From the NCBI GenBank assembly GCA_963807925.1, contig CAWEDP010000002.1:2852001-2916000 (forward strand): DNA of 64,000 nucleotides, written 5' to 3'. The translations under genes were made by a program, and so were the position numbers. Under the pieces are notes generated by a model, which was not told the DNA's origin, did not search any database, and worked only from the letters and a program-made list of their open reading frames with translations. Positions within the stretch are counted from its first letter, which is position 1. The number at the start of each line of letters is the position of its first letter. The stretch comes from CAWEDP01 sp963807925. GTDB lineage: Bacteria; Acidobacteriota; Vicinamibacteria; Vicinamibacterales; CAVVIG01. This document shows, one piece after another, positions 45,344 through 54,569 of this stretch.

Positions 45344-46631
45344 ATGAAACACAAGTTCGCCGTGCTGACGAGCGCGCTGCTGGGCGTCGGACTGGCGATG
45401 TCCGGCGGACTGTCCGCCCAGGGCACCATCAAGGTCGGAGTGCTGCACTCGCTGTCGGGCACGATGGCCATCAGCGAGACCACCCTCAAGGACACCGTGC
45501 TGATGCTGATCGATCAGCAGAACAAGAAGGGCGGCCTGCTCGGCAGGAAGCTGGAGGCGGTGGTCGTCGATCCGGCGTCGGACTGGCCGCTCTTCGCCGA
45601 GAAGGCGCGCGAGCCTGCTCGAAAAGGACAAGGTCGCCGTCGTGTTCGGCTGCTGGACCTCGGTGTCGCGCAAGTCGGTGCTGCCGGTGTTCGAGAAGGA
45701 CAACGGCCTGCTCTTCTACCCCGTGCAGTACCAGGGCGAGGAGTCGTCCAAGAACGTGATCTACACGGGCGCCGCGCCCAACCAGCAGGCGATCCCGGCG
45801 GTCGACTACCTGATGAAGGAGGTCGGCGTGAAGCGGTGGGTGCTCGAGGGCACCGACTACGTGTATCCTCGAACCACGAACAAGATCCTCGAGGCGTACC
45901 TGAAGGCCAAGGGCGTCGCCGACGCCGACATCTCGATCAACTACACCCCCTTCGGCTACTCCGACTGGCAGACGCGCGTCGCGGCCATCAAGCGGTTCGG
46001 ATCGGCCGGGAAGAAGACGGCGGTCGTCTCCACGATCAACGGCGACGCGAACGTGCCGTTCTACAAGGAGCTCGGCAACCAGAAGATCTCGGCCGAGGAC
46101 ATTCCGGTCGTCGCCTTCTCGGTGGGGGAGGAAGAGCTGTCCGGCCTCGATACCAAGCCGCTCGTCGGCCATCTGGCGGCGTGGAACTACTTCGAGAGCA
46201 TCAACACGCCGGCGAACAAGAGCTTCATCGACCAGTGGCACGCCTACATCAAGAACCCGAAGCGGACGACGAACGACCCGATGGAGGCACACTACATCGG
46301 CTTCAACCTCTGGGTGAAGGCGGTCCAGAAGGCCGGCACCACCGACGTGGACAAGGTGCTGGCGGCGCTCCCCGGCCTCGAAACGCCCAACCTGACCGGC
46401 GGCATCGCCAAACTGCTGCCGAACCACCACATCACCAAGCCGGTCTACATCGGCGAGGTGCGCGCCGACGGACAGTTCAACGTGGTGTGGAAGACCAATG
46501 GGACCGTCCCTGGTGACGCCTGGTCCGACTACCTGCCGGGCAGCAAGGACATCCAGGCGGATTGGGTGACGCTGAAGTGCGGCAACTACAATACCAAGAC
46601 GAAGGTGTGCTCGGGACAGAACTACAAGTGA
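45344..46631 (+). CDS. urtA: Urea ABC transporter substrate-binding protein (one frameshift near 45616)
   Basis: About 428 residues when read through. It has a signal peptide (KHKFAVLTSALLGVGLAMSG), then IKVGVLHSLSGTMAISETTL, the standard UrtA start. The frame breaks at about 45616: an extra C in GCGCGAG(C)CTGCTCGAA. After it, VAVVFGCWTSVSRKSVLPVF and FYPVQYQGEESSKNVIYTGA continue as in intact UrtA. The C-terminal NPMEAHYIGFNLWVKAVQKAG-type region is present. It binds urea in the periplasm and hands it to UrtBC. GGAGCTG lies before the ATG. Because all other sequence is conserved, a consensus error is at least as likely as inactivation. Confidence 0.9.
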
Positions 46632-48343
46632 TCCAGGTTCCGCTCCGCGGCCGGCGCCGTCCACGGTATTGGCGGGCCGACCGGGGGGTGGGAAGGCTCA
46701 GAGCGCGGTGGCTGCACCTCGTCCTGGCGATGGCCGCATCGCTGGCGGCCACCGCGTCTCTGCGCGCCCAGCCGGCAGGTGGCGGCTTCCTCGCCGCGCT
46801 GGGCGAACTGCGTGACGCGTCCTACCAGCAGAAGGAAGCCCTTGTCTCGCGCCTCGCCGAGACCGGCGGCGCCAGCGCGCGTCCGGTCCTCGCGGCGTTT
46901 CTCGACGACCGCCTGTACGTTCGAAACGCCGACCAGCGCCTGTTCATCGTCAAGTCCGCTGACGACAGCCTCGCCTCCCTCGACCTGGTCGACCCTGTGT
47001 CGCTGGCCGGTGCGGGTACCGCGGCGCGCGACGACCTGACGAGGGTCGGCACGAACAACGGCCTGCGCCGCGTCCTCAGAACCGCTGTCGCGCGGTTCGA
47101 TCTCGCCAGCCCCGACGCGTCGATCCGCCTGAACGCCGTGCGCGAGCTGCTGCGGTCCCTGGACGAGGCGAGCGTGGCCTTGCTGCGCCAGCGCGCCGGC
47201 GAGGAAACCGACCCGCGCGTGAACGCGGAAATCGACGTCGGCCTCGCGCTCGCGGCGCTCGACGGGAGCGACCGCCCGTCGCGGCTGGCGGCGATTGCGA
47301 CGCTCAGCCGACGCCTGAGACCGGAGGTCCGGAATCGCCTCGCGGCGCTGCTCGAGAGAACAGCGACGGCACGCCGGTGGAAACCGACGGCGAGGTGCGG
47401 CAGGCCGCGAGCGATGCGGTCAAGGCGATCGACCAGACGCGACGCTTCTACTCGGCCATCGAGACGCTCTTCTTCGGCCTCAGCCTGGGATCGGTCCTCG
47501 TCCTGGTGGCCATCGGGCTCGCCATTACCTTCGGGGTCATGGGCGTCATCAACATGGCGCATGGCGAGCTCATGATGCTCGGCGCGTACACCACCTACGT
47601 CATGCAGCTCCTGATGCCGCACGCCATCGGCGCGTCGATTCTCGTCGCGATTCCGGTCGCGTTCCTCGTCGCCGGTGGCGCCGGCGTCCTGCTCGAGCGC
47701 ACCGTCATCCGGTTCCTCTACGGCCGTCCGCTCGAAACCCTGCTGGCCACCTTCGGCGTCAGCCTCGTCCTGCAGCAGTTCGTCCGCTCGGTGTTCTCGG
47801 CGAACAACCGCGCCGTGGAAACGCCGGCATGGCTGAGCGGCACCTGGCAGATCAACGAGGCGCTGGCGATCACCTACAACCGCCTCTACATCGTGCTCTT
47901 CACCCTGCTGGTGTTCACCGTCCTGCTGATCGTGCTGAAGCACACCCGCCTGGGGCTCTGACATCCGCGCCGTGGCCCAGAACCGCGCGATGGCCCAGGC
48001 GATGGGAATCCGCAGCCAGTGGGTCGATGCGCTGACATTCGGCCTCGGCTCGGGCATCGCCGGCGTCGCCGGCGTGGCGCTCAGCCAGCTCACCAACGTC
48101 GGCCCCAACCTGGGGCAGTCCTACATCATCGATTCCTTCATGGTCGTCGTCTTCGGCGGCGTGGGCAACCTGTGGGGTACGCTCATCGGCGGCGCCTCGA
48201 TGGGCGTCATCAACAAGCTGCTCGAGCCGTATGCCGGCGCCGTGCTGGCGAAGATCGTCGTGCTCGTCGGCCTCATCCTGTTCATCCAGCGCCGGCCGCG
48301 CGGACTGTTCCCGCAGACCGGACGCGCCGCCGAGAGCGTATGA
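46628..48343 (+). CDS. urtB: Urea ABC transporter permease (two frameshifts)
   Basis: A GTG at 46628 overlaps the urtA stop (GTGA). The first 240 residues are the exported helical-repeat extension typical of UrtB (LGELRDASYQQKEALVSRLA, RLNAVRELLRSLDEASVALL). Then comes the permease (AIGLAITFGVMGVINMAHGE, LETLLATFGVSLVLQQFVR, DALTFGLGSGIAGVAGVAL, GVGNLWGTLIGGASMGVI). Two breaks occur: near 47366 (two extra or one missing base, before NSDGTPVETDGEVRQAA) and near 47962 (an extra T between RLGL and DIRAVAQNRAMAQ). Both sides stay conserved. The stop overlaps urtC. Confidence 0.9.
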
Positions 48344-49437
48344 TGGGCCGACATCTCCCCGTGTCAATGGGCGAACACCGCGGTACGGCCGCGTTCCTCA
48401 TCGGGGCCGTCGCGACCGCGGTTCTCGTGCCGATTCTGAACCAGGCCGTCGGACCCTCGTCGGCGCTGCACCTCTCCACCTACGCCCTGACGCTCATCGG
48501 CAAGTACCTCTGCTACGCGATGCTCGCGCTCGCCGTCGATTTGATCTGGGGCTACTGCGGCATCCTGACCCTCGGGCACGCCGCCTTCTTCGCGCTGGGC
48601 GGCTACGCGATGGGCATGTACCTGATGCGGCAAATCGGGCCGCGCGGGGTCTACGGCAACCCGGTTCTGCCCGACTTCATGGTCTTCCTGAACTGGAAGG
48701 AGCTCCCGTGGTTCTGGCGCGGGTTCAACCACTTCTGGTTCGCGATGCCGATGACGGTGATGGTGCCCGCGGGTCTCGCGCTGGTCTTCGGTTGGCTCGC
48801 GTTCCGCTCGCGCGTGACCGGCGTGTACCTGTCGATCATGACGCAGGCGCTCAGCTACGCGCTGATGCTCGCGTTCTTCCGCAACGACATGGGGTTCGGC
48901 GGCAACAACGGCTTCACCGACTTCAAGGACCTGCTCGGCTTCGACCTGCATGCCGACAGCACCCGTGCGGTTCTGGTGTCCGCCACCGCCGTGGCCCTCG
49001 CGGCCAGCTATCTGGCCTGCCAGCGGCTCGTCGGCTCGCGCGCCGGCCGCGTCGTCCGCGCCGTCCGCGACGCGGAGAATCGCACCCGATTCCTCGGCTA
49101 CCGGGTGGAGTCCTACAAGCTCTGGGTCTTCGTCTTCTCCGCCGCCATCGCCGGCGTCGCGGGCGCCCTCTACGTGCCGCAGATCGGGATCATCAACCCG
49201 AGCGAGTTCGCGCCCATCAATTCGATAGAGGTCGTCATCTGGGTCGCCGTGGGCGGCCGCGGGACGCTCTACGGCGCGGTGGCGGGGGCCGTGCTCGTGA
49301 ACTACGCGAAGACCTACTTCACCGGCGCCCTGCCCGAGCTGTGGCTGTACGCGCTCGGCGCGTTGTTCGTCGGCGTGACGCTCTTCCTGCCGCGCGGGCT
49401 GGTGGGCCTCGTGCCGGCGACGGCCAGGGCGAAATGA
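48340..49437 (+). CDS. urtC: Urea ABC transporter permease
   Basis: A 365-residue inner-membrane permease, intact. Two consecutive ATG codons (48340, 48343) overlap the urtB stop. Diagnostic segments: LAVDLIWGYCGILTLGHAAFFALGG-type region split around residues 65-85, the loop with MVFLNWKELPWFWRGFN, and FRNDMGFGGNNGFTDFKDLLG, which is specific to UrtC rather than branched-chain amino-acid LivM. RVVRAVRDAENRTRFLGYRV is the EAA-like cytoplasmic loop that contacts the ATPases. It pairs with UrtB to form the channel. Confidence 0.95.
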   Translation: MMGRHLPVSMGEHRGTAAFLIGAVATAVLVPILNQAVGPSSALHLSTYALTLIGKYLCYAMLALAVDLIWGYCGILTLGHAAFFALGGYAMGMYLMRQIGPRGVYGNPVLPDFMVFLNWKELPWFWRGFNHFWFAMPMTVMVPAGLALVFGWLAFRSRVTGVYLSIMTQALSYALMLAFFRNDMGFGGNNGFTDFKDLLGFDLHADSTRAVLVSATAVALAASYLACQRLVGSRAGRVVRAVRDAENRTRFLGYRVESYKLWVFVFSAAIAGVAGALYVPQIGIINPSEFAPINSIEVVIWVAVGGRGTLYGAVAGAVLVNYAKTYFTGALPELWLYALGALFVGVTLFLPRGLVGLVPATARAK

Positions 49438-50291
49438 CCGGACGCGTCGCGCACGTCGACGACGCTGCCATGCCGCAGGAATCCTGGGAGCGCTGGCGTC
49501 ACAAGCTCGACGTCGCGAGCGGCAGCGTCGACGCGCCCACGCCCACGCTCCTGACCGGCAAGATTCTGTACCTCGAGAACCTGACGGTCAGCTTCGACGG
49601 CTTCAAGGCGCTGAACGGGCTGACACTGAACGTCGAGCCCGGCGAGCTCCGCTGCATCATCGGCCCGAACGGCGCCGGCAAGACGACCATGATGGATGTC
49701 GTCACCGGCAAGACGCGGCCGGACGCCGGGTCCGCCTGGTTCGGGCGCCACATCGACCTGCTCGCGCTGACCGAGCCCGAGATCGTGCGCGCCGGCATCG
49801 GCCGGAAATTCCAGCGGCCGACGGTCTTCGAGCGCCTCACCGTATTCGAGAACCTCGAGCTCGCGCTGGCCGGCGACAAGTCGTTCTGGAGGATGCTGGT
49901 CGCGCGCCTGACGCCGTCCGAGCGCGATCACATCGACGAGGTCCTCGAGGTCATCGGCCTGGCGTCGCTGCGCGCGGCGATCGCCGGCACGCTCGCCCAC
50001 GGACAGAAGCAGTGGCTCGAGATCGGCATGCTCCTGATGCAGCAGCCGGATCTGCTGCTGGTCGACGAGCCGGTGGCCGGCATGACCCCGCACGAGACCG
50101 CGCGCACCGCCCAGCTGCTGCTGTCGCTCGCAGGCAAGCACTCGGTGGTCGTCGTCGAGCACGACATGGATTTCGTCCGCTCGATTGCGCGGCGCGTCAC
50201 GGTGCTCCACGAAGGGCGGGTGATCGCCGAGGGCAACATGGACGACGTGCAGAACGATCCGCGCGTCGTCGAGGTCTACCTCGGAGAATGA
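49434..50291 (+). CDS. urtD: Urea ABC transporter ATP-binding protein
   Basis: A 285-residue ATPase. Walker A GPNGAGKTTMMDVVTGKTRP, Q-loop region GIGRKFQRPTVFERLTVFEN, signature LAHGQKQWLEIGMLLMQ (a degenerate LSGGQ as in other UrtD proteins), Walker B LLLVDEPVAGM and switch His in VVVVEHDMDF. The N-terminal 40 residues are an extra charged segment. The ATG overlaps the urtC stop by 4 bases (ATGA). It drives UrtBC together with UrtE. Confidence 0.95.
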   Translation: MTGRVAHVDDAAMPQESWERWRHKLDVASGSVDAPTPTLLTGKILYLENLTVSFDGFKALNGLTLNVEPGELRCIIGPNGAGKTTMMDVVTGKTRPDAGSAWFGRHIDLLALTEPEIVRAGIGRKFQRPTVFERLTVFENLELALAGDKSFWRMLVARLTPSERDHIDEVLEVIGLASLRAAIAGTLAHGQKQWLEIGMLLMQQPDLLLVDEPVAGMTPHETARTAQLLLSLAGKHSVVVVEHDMDFVRSIARRVTVLHEGRVIAEGNMDDVQNDPRVVEVYLGE

Positions 50292-50989
50292 GCCTGCTCG
50301 CCATCCACGGCCTGAACCAGTCCTACGGCGGCAGCCACACGTTGTGGGACGTCGATCTGTCGGTTCCCGCGGGCTCGCGGACGTGCCTCATGGGCCGCAA
50401 CGGCATGGGCAAGACGACGCTGCTCAAATGCGTCATGGGCCTGCTCCGCCCCTCGTCGGGAACCGTGGAGTTCGACGGGGTCGACCTGTGCGCGCTCGCG
50501 CCCGAGCGGCGTGCACGGCTCGGCATCGGCTACGTGCCGCAGGGGCGCGAGATCTTCTCGCATCTCACCGTCGAGGAGAACCTGCGCGTCGGACTCGGCG
50601 TTCGCCGCAACGGCCCACGGTCGGTTCCCTCGCACATCTTCGATCTGTTTCCGGCGCTGCAACAGATGCTGCGCCGGCGCGGCGGCGATCTGTCGGGGGG
50701 GCAGCAGCAGCAGCTGGCCATCGGCCGCGCGCTCGTGCTCGAACCGAAGCTGCTGATCCTCGACGAGCCGACCGAAGGCATCCAGCCGAACATCGTGCAC
50801 GAGATTGGCGACATTCTGCTCCGACTCAACGAGGAGATCGGCGTCACCGTCCTGCTGGTCGAGCAGAAGCTTCCGTTCGCCCGCCGCGTGGCGAACGAGT
50901 TCCGGATTCTCGAAAAGGGCCGCTGCGTCGCCGGCGGGGCGATTCGCGACCTGACCGACGAGGTCGTGCGCGAACACCTCAGCGTCTAG
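50288..50989 (+). CDS. urtE: Urea ABC transporter ATP-binding protein
   Basis: A 233-residue LivF-type ATPase. Walker A is GRNGMGKTTLLKCVMGL, with the Met that is usual in UrtE; Q-loop GYVPQGREIFSHLTVEENL; signature LSGGQQQQLAIGRAL; Walker B LLILDEPTEGIQPNIV; switch region VLLVEQKLPFARRVA. The start overlaps the urtD stop (ATGA). It is the last gene of the urea transporter operon; the next gene is convergent. Confidence 0.96.
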   Translation: MSLLAIHGLNQSYGGSHTLWDVDLSVPAGSRTCLMGRNGMGKTTLLKCVMGLLRPSSGTVEFDGVDLCALAPERRARLGIGYVPQGREIFSHLTVEENLRVGLGVRRNGPRSVPSHIFDLFPALQQMLRRRGGDLSGGQQQQLAIGRALVLEPKLLILDEPTEGIQPNIVHEIGDILLRLNEEIGVTVLLVEQKLPFARRVANEFRILEKGRCVAGGAIRDLTDEVVREHLSV

Positions 50990-51055
50990 GCGACACCGCC
51001 CGGGTCCTCTCCGAACGCTCGAGCCGTGCCGCCCCGCGCCTCGGCTGGCGCCTCC

Positions 51056-51559
51056 TCACTTGGACCGCGCGGCGATCACCTCGATCTCGACCAGCGCGGT
51101 CGGCGACGCGAGCGAGGCTACCTGCACGGTCGTCCGCGCCGGCTTGTTCGGCTGCTCCTTGGTGCCGAAGAACTGGCGGTAGGCGGCGTTCATCCCCGCG
51201 AAGTCGAGCCTGCTCCCCGTCGACGGGTCGCCGACGAGGAACACGTGCATCATCACGACGTCGCCCATCGTCAGGCCCTCCTGCTTGAGCCGGTCATCAA
51301 TGTTCGAGAACACGCTCATCGACTGCGCCTTCGTGTCGCCGTAGACCGCGGGTGTGCCCCTCGACGGATCGGCGGGCGTGACGGGGGAAGCCGTCTGACC
51401 GCTGACGTACAGGGTGTCGCCCACCCACACGGCCGCCGCAATCGCACCCGTCTCGGTCTGGATGTGCTTCACGAGCGCACGGCCGCCGTCTTCGGCAGCC
51501 GCAGTGGGCGAGAGCGCCGCCGCAAGAGTCAGCGCGCTCAGCAGGGTCGTCGATCTCAT
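51056..51559 (-). CDS. Exported RidA/YjgF family protein
   Basis: A 167-residue RidA-fold protein with a signal peptide (MRSTTLLSALTLAAALSPTA). Family features: the strand with WVGDTLYVSGQTASP, the helix SMSVFSNIDDRLKQEGLTMG, VVMMHVFLVGDP, and the catalytic Arg in PARTTVQVASLASPTALVEI. RidA hydrolyses reactive enamine/imine intermediates made by PLP or flavin enzymes, releasing ammonia and a keto acid. Exported RidA homologues are less common than cytosolic ones. It is the last gene of a same-strand run with amino-acid oxidase-like and PLP-enzyme-like genes, which gives it plausible substrates. GGAGAAGG precedes the ATG. Confidence 0.85.
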   Translation of the reverse strand: MRSTTLLSALTLAAALSPTAAAEDGGRALVKHIQTETGAIAAAVWVGDTLYVSGQTASPVTPADPSRGTPAVYGDTKAQSMSVFSNIDDRLKQEGLTMGDVVMMHVFLVGDPSTGSRLDFAGMNAAYRQFFGTKEQPNKPARTTVQVASLASPTALVEIEVIAARSK

Positions 51560-51583
51560 GTCCCTTCTCCTCTCAGACAGCCT

Positions 51584-52031
51584 TCAGCCGCGTCGGGTGG
51601 TCAACCGGCTCATCCTGGCGCGGTCCCCGATCATCTGCACCACGCGGTGTGCGGCCAGCGCCGCGCCTTCCTGCCACGCCCCGACGCGCGCACAAGTAGC
51701 TGTCGGGCCCCCAGGCCGGCGACTGGGTCGTGCCGTCGGTGAACTCGATGGTGGTCCCCGCGCGTACGGTCCAGTTGCGGCCGCCCGGACGCGAGCGGGT
51801 CTCGAGCACCGTGCACTGGAATCCCGCCTTCCGCAGCTGGTACGCGGAAACGAGACCGGCAATCCCGCCGCCGAGCACGACGACACGAATGCCGGCGCCG
51901 GCGTTCGGAGCCAGATCGGGCGCCGCCGCTTCGGGCGCCGCCATCAACCCGAGGGCATGCATCGTCGTGAACGCGGCGCCGAACCCGCCGGCCCGACCGA
52001 CGCGCGTCAGGAAGTCCCGCCGTGTGATCAC
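51584..52031 (-). pseudogene. Flavin amine oxidase gene with a large internal deletion
   Basis: The N-terminus is intact: a twin-arginine signal (TRRDFLTRVGRAGGFGAAF), the FAD-binding VVVLGGGIAGLVSAYQLRKA and the GG doublet region ETRSRPGGRNWTVRAG. After FTDGTTQSPAWG the sequence jumps to the family C-terminus in another frame: VGAWQEGAALAAHRVVQM (near 51640-51690), ending MSRLTTRRG. Intact flavin monoamine oxidases have roughly 350 further residues between these points. The whole substrate domain is therefore missing, and the joint is out of frame. The start is GTG, 6 bases after the aldolase-like gene. Confidence 0.75.
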
Positions 52032-52037
52032 GCGGCC

Positions 52038-53278
52038 CTACTGCGAGCGGCCGCGCGCCGCGACCGGCCAGATGACCTCGACGCGGTCGCTCCGCGTGCC
52101 GTAGATCTGGTCGTACTCGTTCACCGCCGGGTCGCAGTGCGGCACGATCAGTTCGAGCTTGTCGCCGACCTTGTACGCGCGACTGGCCGTCTCGTACCGA
52201 ATCGCGCCGAACTCGTCGGATCCCGCGTTGTAGGTGAATCCTTTCTCGCCGATGACGATCGGCCCCGGCTTGTTCAACGTCAGCGCCTTCGCGCCGGCGT
52301 CGGTCGTCAGTCGATTCGGGAAATAGGTGTTCAGCACCGTGGTCATGACCGTGAGAGACGGCGCGAAATCGGTGTACAGCTCGTCGTTCTCCTCGCCGCC
52401 GATCTCGAGGTACTGGCAGTCCATGAAGATGTAGCTGCCGGCCTGGACGTCGGTGAATCCCGGAATCCGGTGCATGACGTTGTAGGTGCCGCTGCCCCCT
52501 CCGCTGAAGATCTCCGTGTCGAGACCCGACTTCTTCAGTGCCTCGAACGTCGCCAGCGACGGTTCGTACCGCGTGAGGGCGTCGGCCGCCCGCTTCTTGA
52601 ACCCCTTGATGTGCTGCGCGCCGCCGTCGTAGCTGATCATCCCGCGCTGCTTCAGATTCGGAAGCTTGTCGGCGAGCTGCGCGAGCGACAACGCCTGATC
52701 GCCGGGCGGCACGCCGGTTCTCGTGCCGACGGCCACGTCGATGACCACGTCGGCGACGAGGCCGGCCTCCTTCGCCGCGCTGGAGAGATCGCGGGCGTTC
52801 TCGGGGTTGTCCACCGCCTGGATGTACTGCGGGTTCGCCTTCCGCAGCGCCATCGCCCGCCGGATCTTGTTCGGGCTGACGTTGCACGTCGTCATGAGGA
52901 TCCTGTCGACGCCATTCGCGAAGAGCGCCTCGGCCTCGCTCACCTTGGCCTGCAGACGCCGATCGAGCCGCCCGCGAGCTGCCGCTTCGCGATGGCCGGC
53001 GTCTTGTGCGTCTTCGCATGCGGCCGGCTGGTGATGCCGGTCGCCGTCAGCTTCCGCTTCATCGTCTGAATGTTCTGATCGAGCCTGTCGAGGTCGACGC
53101 AGAGGGCCGGGGTATCCAGCTCCCACTTCGAGACGCCGACCCCGAGGACCGTGCCGTCGACCGTGGCGGCGCGCAGCTCGGCGGCCGTGTAGCCGGCGAC
53201 CGGTTTGGGCACCCACATGGTGACGGCGCCGGTGCCCGCCGTTCGGAGAAACTGCCGGCGCGAGGACGATCTGTCCAT
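52038..53278 (-). CDS. Exported PLP enzyme of the D-threonine aldolase / D-serine dehydratase type (one frameshift near 52957)
   Basis: About 413 residues read through. It has a twin-arginine-like signal (SSSRRQFLRTAGTGAVTMWV), then WELDTPALCVDLDRLDQNI and RPHAKTHKTPAIAKRQL, the Lys-bearing start of the alanine-racemase-like barrel. At about 52957 one base is missing after IGVC; the next frame continues AKVSEAEALFANGVDRILMT, VDVAVGTRTGV-like strands and SGGGSGTYNVM. The C-terminal metal site region VPHCDPAVNEYDQIYG matches DSD1/D-threonine aldolase enzymes. These act on D-hydroxy-amino acids (dehydration or retro-aldol). It lies 2 bases after the oxidase-like gene. Confidence 0.85.
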
Positions 53279-53280
53279 GG

Positions 53281-54549
53281 CTACGACTCCAATCCGTAGA
53301 AGCTTTCGAGCGTCGGAAGGCCCCGCGGGCTGTCCGAGCGCGTCAGCCGCCCGGAGGCCGGCGCCCGCATCGCGCCGAAGTAGTCGATGGCGGCGGTGAC
53401 GTTCGCCTGCCGGACCTCTTCGTTCGGCTCGAGCGAGTAGTTGCCTCGATCCTGCATGTTGCCGATCACCAGCCCGTCGCTGCGCGGGTTCATGCTGGCG
53501 TTGGTCATGGTGCCGGCCAGCCGGCCCGAGGCGCGGTAGTTCACCTCGGGCTGCGGGATGCAGACGGTCAGCTGGCCGCGGATCGGCACCAGTTCGTCGT
53601 CGCTGAAGAGCGTCTTGGACCCGAGCCCCGTGCAGTTGATGACCGTCGGCTCCTTCAACGACATCAGATCGCGCGGCGTCTCGAATTTCCGGATGACGAT
53701 CTTGCCGCCAAACAGCGCGAAATCCCGCATCAGCGCCTCGAGGTAGATCGAGGGCTCGATGGCCAGCGCGGACGTGCGGACGGCGTACTTGGTGGGGAAC
53801 GGGTGCTCGCCCGGACCGAAGATCTCGCGGTCGCGGCCGGTCCGCACCGCCTCCGGCACGAGATCGCCGTCGTTGTTGTTGCCGCCGCGCCCGTTCTGCG
53901 GGTTCGGATTGTCCGTGCCGTTGTAGCTGTCGATCCAGTAGACGCCGTAGCCGGGCGTGCCGGCCAGCAGCTGCAGCTGCCGGTACGAGAGCTCCGCGGC
54001 CTGCCGGAACTGCGCGTCCCACGCCGGCGTTCGCTTGTCCTGCGACACGAGACCGGCGGTCGGCGTGAAGCCCGCCATCGACATGTTCGAGGTCGTGTAC
54101 GGCGGCACCGCCATCGTGTAGATGGTCACCTCGAAGCCGCGGCGCTGCAGCTGGCGCGCCGCCGTCAGGCCGGGCGAGCCGCACCCGAGCACGGCGACGC
54201 GACGGTCCTCCTGCTCCAGGCACATCTCGGCGGCCATCGCCCCGCATCCCCAGGCGAGCGACATGCCGGCGCCGCCGAACCCGTAGTCGTGCACCACCGT
54301 CTTGGCGTCGAACTTCTCGGGCTTCAGGACGAACCCGGAATCGCGGTGGGGGCGCAGCCCGATCGTCGTGCGAATGACGCGCTCCCATGAGATGCGCGGG
54401 ATCGCCAGGTTGATCGGCGTCCGCGGCGCCGAGACGCCCGGCGGCAGGGCGGGAGCCGTCTGCACCGCCTTCTTCGGGCCGCAGGCCGAAGCGCCGAAGC
54501 TCGCGAGCGCCATCCCGCCGGTCTTGAGCAACACACGTCTGTTCATCAT
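53281..54549 (-). CDS. Exported FAD-dependent D-amino-acid-oxidase-like protein
   Basis: A 422-residue lipoprotein-type export (lipobox-like FGASAC near residue 22). The dinucleotide site VAVLGCGSPGLTAARQLQRR, the substrate-domain strands VINCTGLGSKTLFSDDELVP and IRGQLTVCIPQPEVNY, and the NASMNPRSDGLVIGNMQDR region follow the D-amino acid oxidase (DAO) order. An earlier conserved HDYGFGGAGMSLAWGCGAM block, usually near the C-terminus of DAO proteins, stands before the FAD site here, which suggests domain permutation. It would oxidise a D-amino acid or similar amine to an imino acid. Two adjacent ATG codons at 54549/54546 leave the start uncertain by one residue. Confidence 0.75.
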   Translation of the reverse strand: MMNRRVLLKTGGMALASFGASACGPKKAVQTAPALPPGVSAPRTPINLAIPRISWERVIRTTIGLRPHRDSGFVLKPEKFDAKTVVHDYGFGGAGMSLAWGCGAMAAEMCLEQEDRRVAVLGCGSPGLTAARQLQRRGFEVTIYTMAVPPYTTSNMSMAGFTPTAGLVSQDKRTPAWDAQFRQAAELSYRQLQLLAGTPGYGVYWIDSYNGTDNPNPQNGRGGNNNDGDLVPEAVRTGRDREIFGPGEHPFPTKYAVRTSALAIEPSIYLEALMRDFALFGGKIVIRKFETPRDLMSLKEPTVINCTGLGSKTLFSDDELVPIRGQLTVCIPQPEVNYRASGRLAGTMTNASMNPRSDGLVIGNMQDRGNYSLEPNEEVRQANVTAAIDYFGAMRAPASGRLTRSDSPRGLPTLESFYGLES

Positions 54550-54569
54550 GCCCTCGCTTCCGATGACTT

